From Inconstantimicrobium porci (GTDB lineage: Bacteria; Bacillota; Clostridia; Clostridiales; Clostridiaceae), in NCBI RefSeq assembly GCF_009696465.1, contig NZ_VULX01000013.1:1-64000 (forward strand): a stretch of DNA of 64,000 nucleotides. The letters are read 5' to 3'. The position numbers and the translations under genes are program-made. Of the stretch, positions 26,606 to 35,066 are shown one piece after another; position 1 is the stretch's first letter; the number at the start of each line of letters is the position of its first letter. The notes under the pieces are model-generated. The model did no database searches, was not told where the DNA came from, and saw nothing but the letters and a program-made list of their open reading frames with translations.

Positions 26606-27527
26606 ACTTTTTAGATATTATTATTCTCATATTTTCATCATACTTAATCCCTAATTCCTTAGATAACTTATCATTTAACGTTGTAAGTTTATCATGATAA
26701 TCTTTGTACTCACTACTTAATATTTTCATGTTAGGTATAAATACATCATAATATCCACTGCTATCAAAGAAATCATTAATCTGTTTTTTAAATTTATTAA
26801 ATGGATTTATTAATTTTACTAGAGATTTATCATTTTGTTTTTCTATATTATCCAATAACTTTTTCTTATACCTTTCTAATTCCACACCTTCTGCATTTAA
26901 CATATTATTTATCTCATTTCTCATATTTTCATTCATATGTTTTGCCATCTCTTCAGTTGTATTTTCATATACAGCTTGAATAATTCTAGGTACTTTTATA
27001 TCCGGAACATTATCCAAAAATTCAACAATCTCCATCCATGCTTGATACTTCTCTTGTGTATCTATTGGTTCATTTAAATATGGCGCAAAGTGATATGATA
27101 AATATATACCTATACCATTTGGAAAAGCTCTAATTAATTCTTTTTTAATAAATTCACCATTATTTTTTTCTATTTCTATAATTTCTTTATTCATCTCTCT
27201 AATAAAAATTTCATTAAAATTATTATTTAATACTTTTTCTAGATATACCTTCTCTTTTTTTATCTGTATTTCTTTATCTTGTTTTTCTTTTATAATGTTA
27301 TTAATTATGCTCTTCTTATCTTTACTATTTATTATTATTTTAATATCTTTAATAGCTATATCTAATTTTCTATATAATGATATTTCATTTAATAATGCTA
27401 TGTCTTCTTTTGAGTATTCTCTATATCCATTATTACCTTTTCTAACTCTTATAAGGCCCTGTTTTTCATAATATGAAATTGCTTTCTTTGTTAATCCTGT
27501 TAAACTACAAACTTCTTTTATTAACAT
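26604..27527 (-). CDS. MerR-family transcriptional regulator
   Basis: The 307-residue protein begins with a MerR winged helix-turn-helix (IKEVCSLTGLTKKAISYYEKQGLI, then NGYREYSKEDIALL), followed by a long coiled coil (about 75-130) and a C-terminal helical effector domain of about 180 residues with no recognised ligand-binding cysteines. This suggests an organic rather than metal ligand. It is convergent with the FUSC gene, which it might regulate, though no operator was identified. GGTGG precedes the ATG. Confidence 0.85.
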   Translation of the reverse strand: MLIKEVCSLTGLTKKAISYYEKQGLIRVRKGNNGYREYSKEDIALLNEISLYRKLDIAIKDIKIIINSKDKKSIINNIIKEKQDKEIQIKKEKVYLEKVLNNNFNEIFIREMNKEIIEIEKNNGEFIKKELIRAFPNGIGIYLSYHFAPYLNEPIDTQEKYQAWMEIVEFLDNVPDIKVPRIIQAVYENTTEEMAKHMNENMRNEINNMLNAEGVELERYKKKLLDNIEKQNDKSLVKLINPFNKFKKQINDFFDSSGYYDVFIPNMKILSSEYKDYHDKLTTLNDKLSKELGIKYDENMRIIISKK

Positions 27528-27626
27528 ATAACCACCTCTAATTTATATGTTAATCTAATCCCCTAGGTATCAGTCAATAACAATTTATTATTTTAAAAAT
27601 TTCATCTTATTTATACATATAAAAAT

Positions 27627-27710
27627 AGTGCTAACCCATTTATTCCAATGGTTAACACTAAAAACATCACTTACTTGTGATACGGTTCTCCGTATCGGTA
27701 TTAAGTGAGG
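27627..27710. repeat. rlmH-end-like intergenic repeat, copy C2
   Basis: AGTGCTAACCCATT pairs with AATGGTTAACACT (27627-27659), followed by CATCACTTACTTGTGATACGGTTC (27665-27688) whose GATACGG/CCGTATC hairpin is perfect and nested in CACTTA/TAAGTG. The 27665-27688 stretch is close to the last codons and 3' flank of rlmH at 28716-28740, in the same orientation. With the toxin promoter, this fills the 306-bp gap before 27834. Confidence 0.65.
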
Positions 27711-27750
27711 TTTTACCATTTTATTCTTGTGTATATATTCTAGTTAATTA

Positions 27751-27759
27751 TGGTATAAT
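27751..27759 (+). promoter_or_regulatory. Extended -10 promoter of the small toxin-like gene
   Basis: TGG followed by TATAAT (27754-27759) is an extended -10 box; transcription would start near 27767. No good -35 hexamer is visible. Confidence 0.6.
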
Positions 27760-27787
27760 CCAAAAGTACAATTTAATAGTTGAATGT

Positions 27788-27828
27788 GGGCTACTGGTAT
27801 CGCTCACCTTTCTTGTGAAAGGAGGTGA
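27788..27828 (+). promoter_or_regulatory. Leader structures masking the toxin ribosome site
   Basis: TCACC...TTTC (27804-27812) can pair with GAAA...GGTGA (27817-27828), hiding the very strong AAAGGAGGTGAT ribosome site. In addition GGGCTACT (27788-27795) is exactly complementary to AGTAGCCC across the toxin stop codon (27934-27941), a 5'-3' long-range pairing of the kind used in type I toxin mRNAs. The pairings are seen; the regulation is inferred. Confidence 0.55.
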
Positions 27829-27833
27829 TACTT

Positions 27834-27935
27834 ATGAGTAACGATGATTTAATGTTACTATTTACAGCAGGTATATTCTTAATAGCATTATTAACTTTTA
27901 TAGTGTTACTTATAGAAAAAATCACAAAAAAATAG
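27834..27935 (+). CDS. Small hydrophobic peptide, holin-like type I toxin family
   Basis: The 33-residue peptide (N-terminus MSNDDLMLLFTAGIFLIALL, then TFIVLLIEK and a KITKK tail) is one membrane helix with a short acidic N-terminus and basic C-terminus. This is the pattern of the putative holin-like toxins (Hol_Tox; TxpA/BsrG type) common in clostridia and bacilli. The AAAGGAGGTGAT ribosome site five bases before ATG almost fully matches the 16S tail. The stop codon lies inside a bidirectional terminator. Toxicity is inferred from family and context. Confidence 0.7.
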   Translation: MSNDDLMLLFTAGIFLIALLTFIVLLIEKITKK

Positions 27936-27970
27936 TAGCCCCATCTCGCAATTGACAAGCTACTATTTTT
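27928..27970. terminator. Bidirectional terminator over the toxin stop codon
   Basis: AAAAATAGTAGC (27928-27939) pairs perfectly with GCTACTATTTTT (27959-27970). T-tracts follow on both strands, so a convergent minus-strand RNA could end inside the toxin gene and overlap the toxin mRNA 3' end. Confidence 0.8.
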
Positions 27971-28020
27971 ATTTCATAAAAATCTAGTGCTACCAGTTGC
28001 CTAAGCAACTAGAATTGTAT

Positions 28021-28050
28021 AAGAAGGGTGTTACAGCACTCTTCTTTTTT
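28021..28050 (+). terminator. Second terminator downstream of the toxin locus
   Basis: AAGAAGGGTG pairs with CACTCTTCTT (one G-T pair) followed by TTTT. Between it and the first terminator is an AGTTGC/GCAACT hairpin (27994-28011), possibly part of an antisense RNA read from the minus strand. Confidence 0.65.
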
Positions 28051-28117
28051 ATTATCTGTATTTCTTATTTATATTATATCAAATTTTTATAAAAAATAAA
28101 CATAATAAATTTAAAAC

Positions 28118-28555
28118 TTAACGTTCTGCCATATATTTTTCTATTTCATTAGAATCTAATTTTCTCACTTCAGTATTAGGAAATTCTCTGTATTCTCTAA
28201 CCGAAAAAACAGGAGACATTTTATCACAGAACTTTCCTTTATTCTTTTTTAAATAAACTTCTACATCTTCAGCATCAGCAAAAATTTTATATGATATTCT
28301 ACCTTTATTATTCTTTATCTCATAAATACCACATGACTTCTTCATAGTATAATCAGCAGTTCTTAAATAAAGTTTTGCAATATCTAGAGATTTAAATGGG
28401 AAGTTCCATCTCTGTAGTCCTCTTTTTGAGTCATGCTCTATACATATACAACGTCCACAAGTTCCACAAATATATTGGGTATGATTCTTTAAACATTCTA
28501 ATGGTTTAAGTAATGGCGTTATTCTATTATTATCTACATAGCATTCTTCACACAT
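28118..28555 (-). CDS. Cysteine-rich hypothetical protein (possible zinc ribbon)
   Basis: I do not recognise this 145-residue protein. The N-terminus has paired cysteines (MCEECYVD; then CLKNHTQYICGTCGRCICIEHD), consistent with a zinc-binding module at residues 2-43. The rest is mixed alpha/beta with SYKIFADAEDVEVYLKKNKGKF. No membrane segment. It lies between the toxin-like locus and rlmH. Confidence 0.6.
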   Translation of the reverse strand: MCEECYVDNNRITPLLKPLECLKNHTQYICGTCGRCICIEHDSKRGLQRWNFPFKSLDIAKLYLRTADYTMKKSCGIYEIKNNKGRISYKIFADAEDVEVYLKKNKGKFCDKMSPVFSVREYREFPNTEVRKLDSNEIEKYMAER

Positions 28556-28645
28556 ATATTATCCTCCACATTAAACTACAATTTCAAATATATTAACCGT
28601 ACTTATTTACAATGATATTGTAACATATTCTGTAAATAAAATATT

Positions 28646-28740
28646 ACTTATGATACGCCATTTTCACGTATAAAAATTGTGTTAACCCAGTATTGTGAAG
28701 GTTTAAGGCTAAAAACATCACTTATTTATGGTACGGTTCA
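28646..28740. repeat. rlmH-end-like repeat, copy C3 overlapping the rlmH 3' end
   Basis: ACTTATGATACGCCATTTTCACGTAT (28646-28671; a degraded TACGG/CCGTA-type hairpin, here described by its ends ACTTA and CGTAT) is followed by a GTTAACCC/GGTTTAAGGCT stretch and then CATCACTTATTTATGGTACGG (28716-28736). The last part encodes the final codons (NEPYHK) and stop of rlmH on the minus strand. Confidence 0.55.
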
Positions 28741-29201
28741 TTGTTTGCTATTCTGAAGTTTCTATATATCTGCTCTAGGAGCATTACTCTGAATAGCTGA
28801 TGTGGAAATGTCATTTTTGAAAAACATAGTTTATAGTCTGCTCTTTTGATGACATCTTCTGAAAGACCAAGTGAACCTCCGATGACAAATGCCATGTTTG
28901 AGTTGCCCATTAAGCACTGCTTTTCTATAAACTTTGAGAATTCCACTGATGTAAGTTGCTTACCGTTAAGATCCATGGCTACAACAAACATGCTGTCTTT
29001 AATTCTGCTAAGGATAGCGTTGCCTTCTTTTTCTTTTATTGCAAGTTCTTCTTTCTCTGAAGCATTTTCAGGAGTCTTTTCATCCTGAAGTTCTATAATT
29101 TCAAGTTTGCAGTATCTTGAAAGTCTTTTTGCATACTCATCAATTGCTGCTTTTAAATATTTCTCTTTTAATTTACCAACAGTTATAAGTGTAATGTTCA
29201 T
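28722..29201 (-). CDS. rlmH: 23S rRNA pseudouridine1915 N3-methyltransferase
   Basis: From ATG 29201, chosen by AGGAGG nine bases upstream rather than an earlier in-frame ATG, the protein has 159 residues as usual for RlmH. It shows NITLITVGKLKEKYLKAAIDEYAKRL at the start, FVIGGSLGLSEDV (SAM-binding trefoil knot) and FPHQLFRVMLLEQIYRNFRI before the conserved NEPYHK end. RlmH methylates pseudouridine 1915 of 23S rRNA. In staphylococci the 3' end of this gene is the SCC integration site; here the same region overlaps repeat copy C3. Confidence 0.95.
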   Translation of the reverse strand: MNITLITVGKLKEKYLKAAIDEYAKRLSRYCKLEIIELQDEKTPENASEKEELAIKEKEGNAILSRIKDSMFVVAMDLNGKQLTSVEFSKFIEKQCLMGNSNMAFVIGGSLGLSEDVIKRADYKLCFSKMTFPHQLFRVMLLEQIYRNFRIANNEPYHK

Positions 29202-29262
29202 AAAAAATCCTCCTAAGTGTATACAGATATTGTACCACAAAGGAGGATTTATAATAAATTAA

Positions 29263-30300
29263 TTACTTAGTAATATATAGATAAACAAGCTTAATTGTAT
29301 TCTCAAAAGCTTCATAATGAGTTCTTTCCATTCCATGAGAAGCATGAACTCCTGGTCCAACAAGTGCACCTCTTATATCATTTCCACCGCTAAGAGCAGC
29401 ACTTACGTCCGATCCATATCTTGGATATATGTCTACAGCATAGCTTATACCATTAGCCTTTGCTAAATTTACAAGATCAGTAGTCATATTATAATCATAT
29501 GGACCACTTGAATCTTTAGCACATATAGAAACATCATATTCTGTACAGCTTAAATCATCGCCAATACATCCCATATCAACAGTTAAAAGTTCTGTAATAT
29601 CCTTTGGAAGATATGCAGCTCCATGCCCAACTTCTTCATATGTAGAAATAAGTATCTTCACATTGTATGAAGGAACAATGTTTTCTCTGCTCATCATTTC
29701 TAAAAGTCCTAAAAGACAAGAAACACTGCCCTTATCATCAATAAATCTTGACTTAATAAATCCGCTTTCAGTAATTGTAGTCTTAGGATCTATGAATATA
29801 AAATCTCCAGGACATATTCCAAGCTTTTCAACATCTTCTTTAGATTTAACCACTTCGTCAATTCTAACTTCCATATTTTGAGGTTCGCGTTTCTTGCTTG
29901 ATGCGTCATCAAAAACATGAACAGATGGACTTGTGCTTAAGAAAGTACCTGTATAAATCTTTCCATCCCTAGTTCTTATCTTACAGTATTCTGAATCAAG
30001 AGTCGGTACACATGGTCCTCCCAGTAATGTGAACTTTAAAGTTCCATCTGCAGTGATAGACCTAACCATAGCTCCAAGTGTATCAACATGGGCAGACAAT
30101 CCTATAGTCTTTTCACTACTTTTACCTGGAACTTCAATAACTGCACATCCCTTATTAGTTCTAGTAAGTTTATATCCAAATTCATTAACCTTCTTTTCAA
30201 TTAAATCAACTATATCAAAGCAAAAACCTGTTGGACTATCAAACTTTAATATTTCTTCTGCTGTCTTTAACACGTATTCTTTATTTATTTTTAATTCCAT
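29263..30300 (-). CDS. M42-family metallo-aminopeptidase
   Basis: The 345-residue protein matches M42 (FrvX/YsdC/TET-type) peptidases: IGLSAHVDTLGAMV (metal-binding His-x-Asp), SRFIDDKGSVSCLLG (bridging Asp), ISTYEEVGHGAAY (catalytic and ligand Glu), LTVDMGCIG and a terminal GPGVHASHGMERTHYEA with the last metal ligand His. These dinuclear-metal enzymes form large cytoplasmic tetrahedral assemblies and trim peptides. It follows its own ribosome site and is upstream of rlmH by about 60 bases on the same strand. Confidence 0.9.
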   Translation of the reverse strand: MELKINKEYVLKTAEEILKFDSPTGFCFDIVDLIEKKVNEFGYKLTRTNKGCAVIEVPGKSSEKTIGLSAHVDTLGAMVRSITADGTLKFTLLGGPCVPTLDSEYCKIRTRDGKIYTGTFLSTSPSVHVFDDASSKKREPQNMEVRIDEVVKSKEDVEKLGICPGDFIFIDPKTTITESGFIKSRFIDDKGSVSCLLGLLEMMSRENIVPSYNVKILISTYEEVGHGAAYLPKDITELLTVDMGCIGDDLSCTEYDVSICAKDSSGPYDYNMTTDLVNLAKANGISYAVDIYPRYGSDVSAALSGGNDIRGALVGPGVHASHGMERTHYEAFENTIKLVYLYITK

Positions 30301-30303
30301 TGA

Positions 30304-31020
30304 TTAATCCTCCTCTTTATGATCTTTATTTAACAAATTTAAGAATTCATCAAAAGGTACTGGTTTACTGTAATAATACCCTTGATAATATGTGCATCCA
30401 ATATTCTTCATCATGTCATACTGTTCTTTATCTTCTACTCCTTCACTTACTATATCAAGTCCTAACTTTTTAGCCATAGATGTTACCTGCTGAAGAATAA
30501 TTCTATCCTTTGGTTCCTTCATACTACTATTCGTAAAACCTCTATCAAATTTAAGTTCATCAAGATGCATTTTTGAAAGATATGATAATGATGAATATCC
30601 TGTTCCAAAATCATCAAACGAAAATCTAAAGCCGACCTTTTTGAGTTTCCTCATTGTATCATTAACAAGTTCAATATTATTTATAAGCACTGATTCTGTT
30701 CCATCTCACAAGAGCTTCTGCTCCTGATATATTATTAGTTCCTAAAAAAGGCTTAGGCTGTAGATATACCTCCCAGCTGTCATGCATAATTGCATTCTTT
30801 AACTTTGCCTGCATATTAAGATTTTTTTTGAAGCTGCTCATACATTTTATATTCATATACAGAATATGATTCTGGACTTTTTTTAGCATTATCGCAAGCT
30901 AGTTCAAGTTCACTTAATAGTTTGTCAAACCCTATTTGTCCTCCATCAATAACAGTTATCCCCACATATGGTTCAAGATCTATCATACATGGTGAACTTG
31001 AACTTATTACTCCTATTGAT
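30304..31020 (-). pseudogene. Decayed GGDEF-EAL (c-di-GMP turnover) gene
   Basis: Pieces of one protein lie in different frames. The end of a GGDEF domain (PYVGITVIDGGQ...LLSELELACDNAKK, about 30880-31010) is followed by an A8-run frameshift near 30825-30832. The start of an EAL domain (WEVYLQPKP...GAEALVRWN) then jumps directly to TESVLINNIELVND and FSFDDFGTGYSSLSYL, so roughly 110 codons, including the loop with key ligands, are missing at about 30700. The C-terminal DIVSEGVEDKEQ...YYQGYYYSKP part is intact. It cannot be functional. Confidence 0.85.
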
Positions 31021-31021
31021 A

Positions 31022-31285
31022 TTAATATAAATGAAAAAAAGCTATAATCCTAGCGACTTTCTCTTTAATCCCTGCCTGTATACAAAAATATATAGTGACA
31101 AAGAGCGATGCTTCCAAAGAATAGGCTACAGAAAACTTTTTAATATCATCTATAGACTTAACATAATATTCATGTCTTGATAACTTATCTTCGTAATAGA
31201 CAAAAAATATGTATGATGTTATTACAATTAAATTTAATACCGTTACTATAAATTCTAGCATCTGTCGAATAGTAGATATGTCCAC
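31022..31285 (-). CDS. Small membrane protein or sensor-gene remnant
   Basis: This 87-residue reading frame starts with GTG after a weak AGGATG and has two hydrophobic segments (about residues 10-28 and 57-72) with a charged middle (YEDKLSRHEYYVKSIDDIKK). It directly precedes the decayed GGDEF-EAL gene on the same strand, so it may be the remains of its membrane sensor part or an unrelated small protein. I recognise no family. Confidence 0.3.
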   Translation of the reverse strand: MDISTIRQMLEFIVTVLNLIVITSYIFFVYYEDKLSRHEYYVKSIDDIKKFSVAYSLEASLFVTIYFCIQAGIKEKVARIIAFFHLY

Positions 31286-31380
31286 GTCTTCACATCCTAA
31301 TCTTAGTCCTTATATTAATATATTACTAATAACATGATACCTTGTCAATTTGTGCTTTATATAGTAAATATAATCAAACA

Positions 31381-31419
31381 ACAGAGGCAGTTAATTAAAA
31401 ATTAATTAACTGCCTCTGT
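31381..31419 (-). terminator. Terminator of the SEC-C gene
   Basis: ACAGAGGCAGTTAATTA pairs with TAATTAACTGCCTCTGT, 29 bases beyond the stop at 31448. Confidence 0.8.
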
Positions 31420-31447
31420 ACTATTCTAATTCATTTTTTGTTGTATA

Positions 31448-31960
31448 CTATATGTTCTTACCACAACATTTTTTATATTTCTTTCCACTACCGCATGGAC
31501 AAGAATCGTTTCTGCCAACTTTATTTTCGTTCACTATTATTTTTGATTTTCTAAATTCTTTAGCTAATTCTTTTCTCTTCTCCTGTGAGAATATAGCATC
31601 CCATTGTGGAAGTTGATATAAGTAATCTGCTTTTGCATCAATCATGTTTATGTATAATTTCTCAAAATCAATATCTAAAACCACTTCATCATCAGCTGTA
31701 ATTTTTTCCAAGTCATATTCCTTCTTTAAGCTGTCATTGATTCCATCTAAGAATCCCATAGCAAATTCTACTGTTGTATCAGCTTTCTTTGCAAGTTCAG
31801 TTAAAGATGTCTTTACTACAGTTTCATGATTAGCTAATAGCTCCATGTATATTTTCTTTTCAATAGAACCATATTCTTTCCAAAAAGCAGGCTCTCCATT
31901 TTTCTTAACAAAATCTACAACCATATCAGTCCATTGTTTATATAAATTCATATCTCTCAT
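31448..31960 (-). CDS. SEC-C motif protein
   Basis: The 170-residue protein is a helical body ending in the SEC-C zinc motif [19 protein letters not shown] (last 22 residues), as found at the SecA C-terminus and in many unrelated proteins. The N-terminal body has no recognised enzymatic motif. SEC-C motifs bind zinc and often mediate protein or RNA contacts. It may be an accessory of translation or secretion; that is inference. It is monocistronic with its own terminator. Confidence 0.75.
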   Translation of the reverse strand: MRDMNLYKQWTDMVVDFVKKNGEPAFWKEYGSIEKKIYMELLANHETVVKTSLTELAKKADTTVEFAMGFLDGINDSLKKEYDLEKITADDEVVLDIDFEKLYINMIDAKADYLYQLPQWDAIFSQEKRKELAKEFRKSKIIVNENKVGRNDSCPCGSGKKYKKCCGKNI

Positions 31961-32029
31961 TCTCCTATCAATACTAACTATACTACATAAATTATAAATA
32001 TTTTTTACTTATTTTTCAAGTAGTCATAT

Positions 32030-32821
32030 TTAAAATATATAACATTCACTAGCATTATTTCTTTCCGCTAATGATAAGTGTACATCGTTTCCTATCACTA
32101 TTCCGTTATCCTCAAGAATATTACCTACTGTTTTATAAGCAAGTTCAGGATAATTATTCGTGTTACTTAAATGTCCTAAGAATATCTTTCTTTTATCTTT
32201 AATTCTTAAAAGATCAAGTATTGCATTACCGCAATCATCATTTGATAAATGACCAATTTCACTTAATATTCTTGTCTTAAGCGGATATGGATATGGTCCA
32301 TACTTAACCATCTGTACATCATGATTACTTTCTATAAGCATTACATCTGATTCTTTTATATTATCCTTTATCTCTTCAGTAAAAGTTCCCATGTCTGTTG
32401 CAACACTACATATCTTTCCATTGCAACACATTGAATACCCAACTGGTGCAGCTGCATCATGTGGTATATTAAAACTTTTAATATCAAGATCTTTTATTGA
32501 TACACTACTTCTTCTATCCATAAATTTAACGTTATGACTCTTTATATTACCAATACTTTTTTCCATAGCAATCCACGTAAGTTCATTTGCATATATAGGA
32601 ATATCATATTTCCTGGATAAGACACCGACACCTTTTACATGATCAATATGTTCATGTGTTATAAATATACCATCTATATCTCTTGGATCTTCATCAATAG
32701 ATTTTAATGCCTCATCTATCTTCTTGCCTGCCATACCTGCGTCTACAAGAATCCTTGCGTTTCCTGATGATATAAAAATACTGTTTCCACCGCTTCCACT
32801 ATACAACGAACAAAACTTCAT
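32030..32821 (-). CDS. walJ: MBL-fold exonuclease-like protein WalJ (YycJ)
   Basis: The 263-residue protein opens with FCSLYSGSGGNSIFISSGNARILVDAGM, then the metal motif THEHIDHVKGV (H-x-H-x-D-H near residue 55), later MLIESNHD and LGHLSNTNN. This is the YycJ/WalJ branch of metallo-beta-lactamase-fold hydrolases, linked to the WalKR locus in bacilli and to DNA repair. The walK-walR genes are not in this window; its immediate upstream neighbour is murA with only 17 bases between them, so the two probably share a transcript. Confidence 0.85.
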   Translation of the reverse strand: MKFCSLYSGSGGNSIFISSGNARILVDAGMAGKKIDEALKSIDEDPRDIDGIFITHEHIDHVKGVGVLSRKYDIPIYANELTWIAMEKSIGNIKSHNVKFMDRRSSVSIKDLDIKSFNIPHDAAAPVGYSMCCNGKICSVATDMGTFTEEIKDNIKESDVMLIESNHDVQMVKYGPYPYPLKTRILSEIGHLSNDDCGNAILDLLRIKDKRKIFLGHLSNTNNYPELAYKTVGNILEDNGIVIGNDVHLSLAERNNASECYIF

Positions 32822-32838
32822 CTCTGTCCCCCATAAAA

Positions 32839-34098
32839 CTAGTCGCTTACTCTTTCTATATTTGCGCCTAATGCTCTAAATTTTTTCTCTATATGTGGAT
32901 ATCCTCTATCTATATGTTCAATATTATGAACTTCTGTAACTCCCTCAGCTATTATTCCTGCTATAACCATAGCTGCTCCAGCTCTTAAATCAGTAGCCTT
33001 TACACTTGCTCCTGTAAGCCTTTCAACACCTTCTATTATTGCAGTTCTACCTTCAACCTTGATATTTGCACCCATTTTTCTAAGTTCATCTACATGCTTA
33101 TGTCTTGCTTCATAGATAGTTTCTATTATAAGGCTTCTGCCTTTTACAGTAGATAAAAGTGTACACATTGGCTGTTGAGCATCTGTAGGGAATCCTGGGT
33201 AAGGAAGAGTTTTAATATTAACTCCCTTCATTTCTCCAACATATCTTACTCTTACAGAATCATCACCACATGTAACTTCTGTGCCCATTTCAACAAGCTT
33301 AGCTGTTATTGATTCTAAATGCTTTGGTATAACATTCTTAACTGTTACATCTCCATGGCTTGCTGCTGCTGCAATCATAAAAGTAGCAGCTTCAATCTGA
33401 TCAGGTATTACACTATAAGAACATCCTTTTAATTCTTTAACACCGTTAATTCGTATTACATCTGTACCTGCTCCCTTTATTTCAGCTCCCATTGTATTAA
33501 GGAAGTTTGCCACATCAACAACATGTGGTTCTTTTGCTGCATTTTCAAGCACTGTAGTTCCTTCTGCAAATACAGCTGCAAGCATAACATTTATAGTAGC
33601 TCCGATACTTACAACATCAAAAAATATGTTTGTTCCAATAAGTCTGTCTGCCTTTACAATTACAGTTCCATGTTCGATACTGACTTCTGCACCTAGTGCT
33701 TCGAATCCCTTTATGTGCTGGTCTATTGGTCTTACACCAATAGGGCATCCACCTGGAAGATCAACTTTTGCATGTTTAAATCTTCCTAACAAAGCTCCTA
33801 TAAAATAGTAAGAAGCTCTCATGTTTCTTACATATTCAGTACATGCTTCACAGTTTGAGATTTCACTTGCATCAACTTCAACAGAATTACTATCTATAGT
33901 ATTAATCTTTCCGCCCAAATCAGTAATTATCTGTTTTAAACATTCTACGTCTTCAATTTCAGGTATATTATCTATTATGCACTTTCCTTTACTTGCCAGA
34001 ACAGTAGCTGGTAATATAGCTACTGCCGCATTTTTAGCTCCATTTATGTCTACTTCGCCATTTAAAGTTGTACGGCCTTTAATAACTAATTTTTCCAT
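32839..34098 (-). CDS. murA: UDP-N-acetylglucosamine 1-carboxyvinyltransferase
   Basis: From the ATG at 34098 (GGGTGG upstream; an in-frame ATG six codons earlier has none) the enzyme has 419 residues. It has [17 protein letters not shown] near the start with the conserved Lys-Asn, the active-site Cys in [24 protein letters not shown] (about residue 115) and the [17 protein letters not shown] signature. It transfers enolpyruvate to UDP-GlcNAc, the first committed step of peptidoglycan synthesis, and the Cys form is fosfomycin-sensitive. Firmicutes often have a second copy elsewhere. Confidence 0.95.
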   Translation of the reverse strand: MEKLVIKGRTTLNGEVDINGAKNAAVAILPATVLASKGKCIIDNIPEIEDVECLKQIITDLGGKINTIDSNSVEVDASEISNCEACTEYVRNMRASYYFIGALLGRFKHAKVDLPGGCPIGVRPIDQHIKGFEALGAEVSIEHGTVIVKADRLIGTNIFFDVVSIGATINVMLAAVFAEGTTVLENAAKEPHVVDVANFLNTMGAEIKGAGTDVIRINGVKELKGCSYSVIPDQIEAATFMIAAAASHGDVTVKNVIPKHLESITAKLVEMGTEVTCGDDSVRVRYVGEMKGVNIKTLPYPGFPTDAQQPMCTLLSTVKGRSLIIETIYEARHKHVDELRKMGANIKVEGRTAIIEGVERLTGASVKATDLRAGAAMVIAGIIAEGVTEVHNIEHIDRGYPHIEKKFRALGANIERVSD

Positions 34099-34386
34099 CG
34101 TTTCCACCCTTATCAATAAATTTTCTCTATAAAAAATTTACTTTCATAATCGAAAAATTCCTTGCAATATTATAAGTAAAATTCTAAATTATCATGTTTT
34201 TTATTTATTATAATTAATTTTTGTCCATAGCTTCCATTATATCATATAAGCCTAATATTTAAAGATATTTTTTTATATACTATGTGGTAATTTTTCCTTG
34301 TTAATGATAGGATTGTTGTTTTATCTTCCAAGTATATGATATAATTTATGATAAGTTTAATAACTTATTTTGGAAAGGGGCTTAAT

Positions 34387-34911
34387 ATGAAATATTATTT
34401 AGTTGCTTCATTTGATAATGACTCATACAGTCATATAGAAGCTGTTCAAAAAAGAATCTCAAAAAAATATAAAACATCTAGAAACGCTACTAAGCCTCGA
34501 ATCTTATTAGAAACTATAGAAGATCCTGATTTTGATAAACTTGATAAGATTATTACAGGTTTTCTAGCGCCTTATAAAAAATTTAAAGTTGAAGTACTAA
34601 ACGTTTCTGCTCAGAATAATTCATACCATTCCCTTAATTTAAACATTGAATCAAAAGGATATATCAAGAGGTTTAATAGATGCTTTAACGCATTATTATA
34701 TTCTAATGGCTTTAATGTTAAGTCTAACCATAATATGGATGAATTATGTATATTTTTAGGAAACCTAAACATTAAAGATCAAGTTAATATTTCTAATGTT
34801 GATATTCCTTTAAACTTTCAGACAATAAAAGTTAATAAAATAGAACTGACTAAATCTCTAAACAATAAACCTGACTCTATTATTAAGACATATACTTTAA
34901 GAGATTATTAG
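34387..34911 (+). CDS. 2H-phosphoesterase-like fold lacking catalytic histidines
   Basis: From the ATG at 34387 after AAAGGGG, the 174-residue protein resembles the LigT/2'-5' RNA ligase family in layout: YYLVASFDNDSYSHIEAVQKRI, then a strand TKPRILLETIE where the first HxT/S motif should be, and ELCIFLGNLN where the second should be. Both histidines appear replaced. If the assignment is right it is an inactive member or RNA-binding adapter. The evidence is layout only, so it may be another small alpha/beta family. It is followed by a dUTPase-like gene. Confidence 0.45.
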   Translation: MKYYLVASFDNDSYSHIEAVQKRISKKYKTSRNATKPRILLETIEDPDFDKLDKIITGFLAPYKKFKVEVLNVSAQNNSYHSLNLNIESKGYIKRFNRCFNALLYSNGFNVKSNHNMDELCIFLGNLNIKDQVNISNVDIPLNFQTIKVNKIELTKSLNNKPDSIIKTYTLRDY

Positions 34912-35066
34912 GTCGCTTATTTTTATATCCTCTATTGGTCATAAAAAACATTAAAATAATAAAATGTAAAAAAAATATTCTGATACCGTTTACCTCACTT
35001 TAAAATTTTTTTAATATTTTGTAAAATATTATTATGGTTTTTTCTAATAAAGATGGGAGGCTTTTT

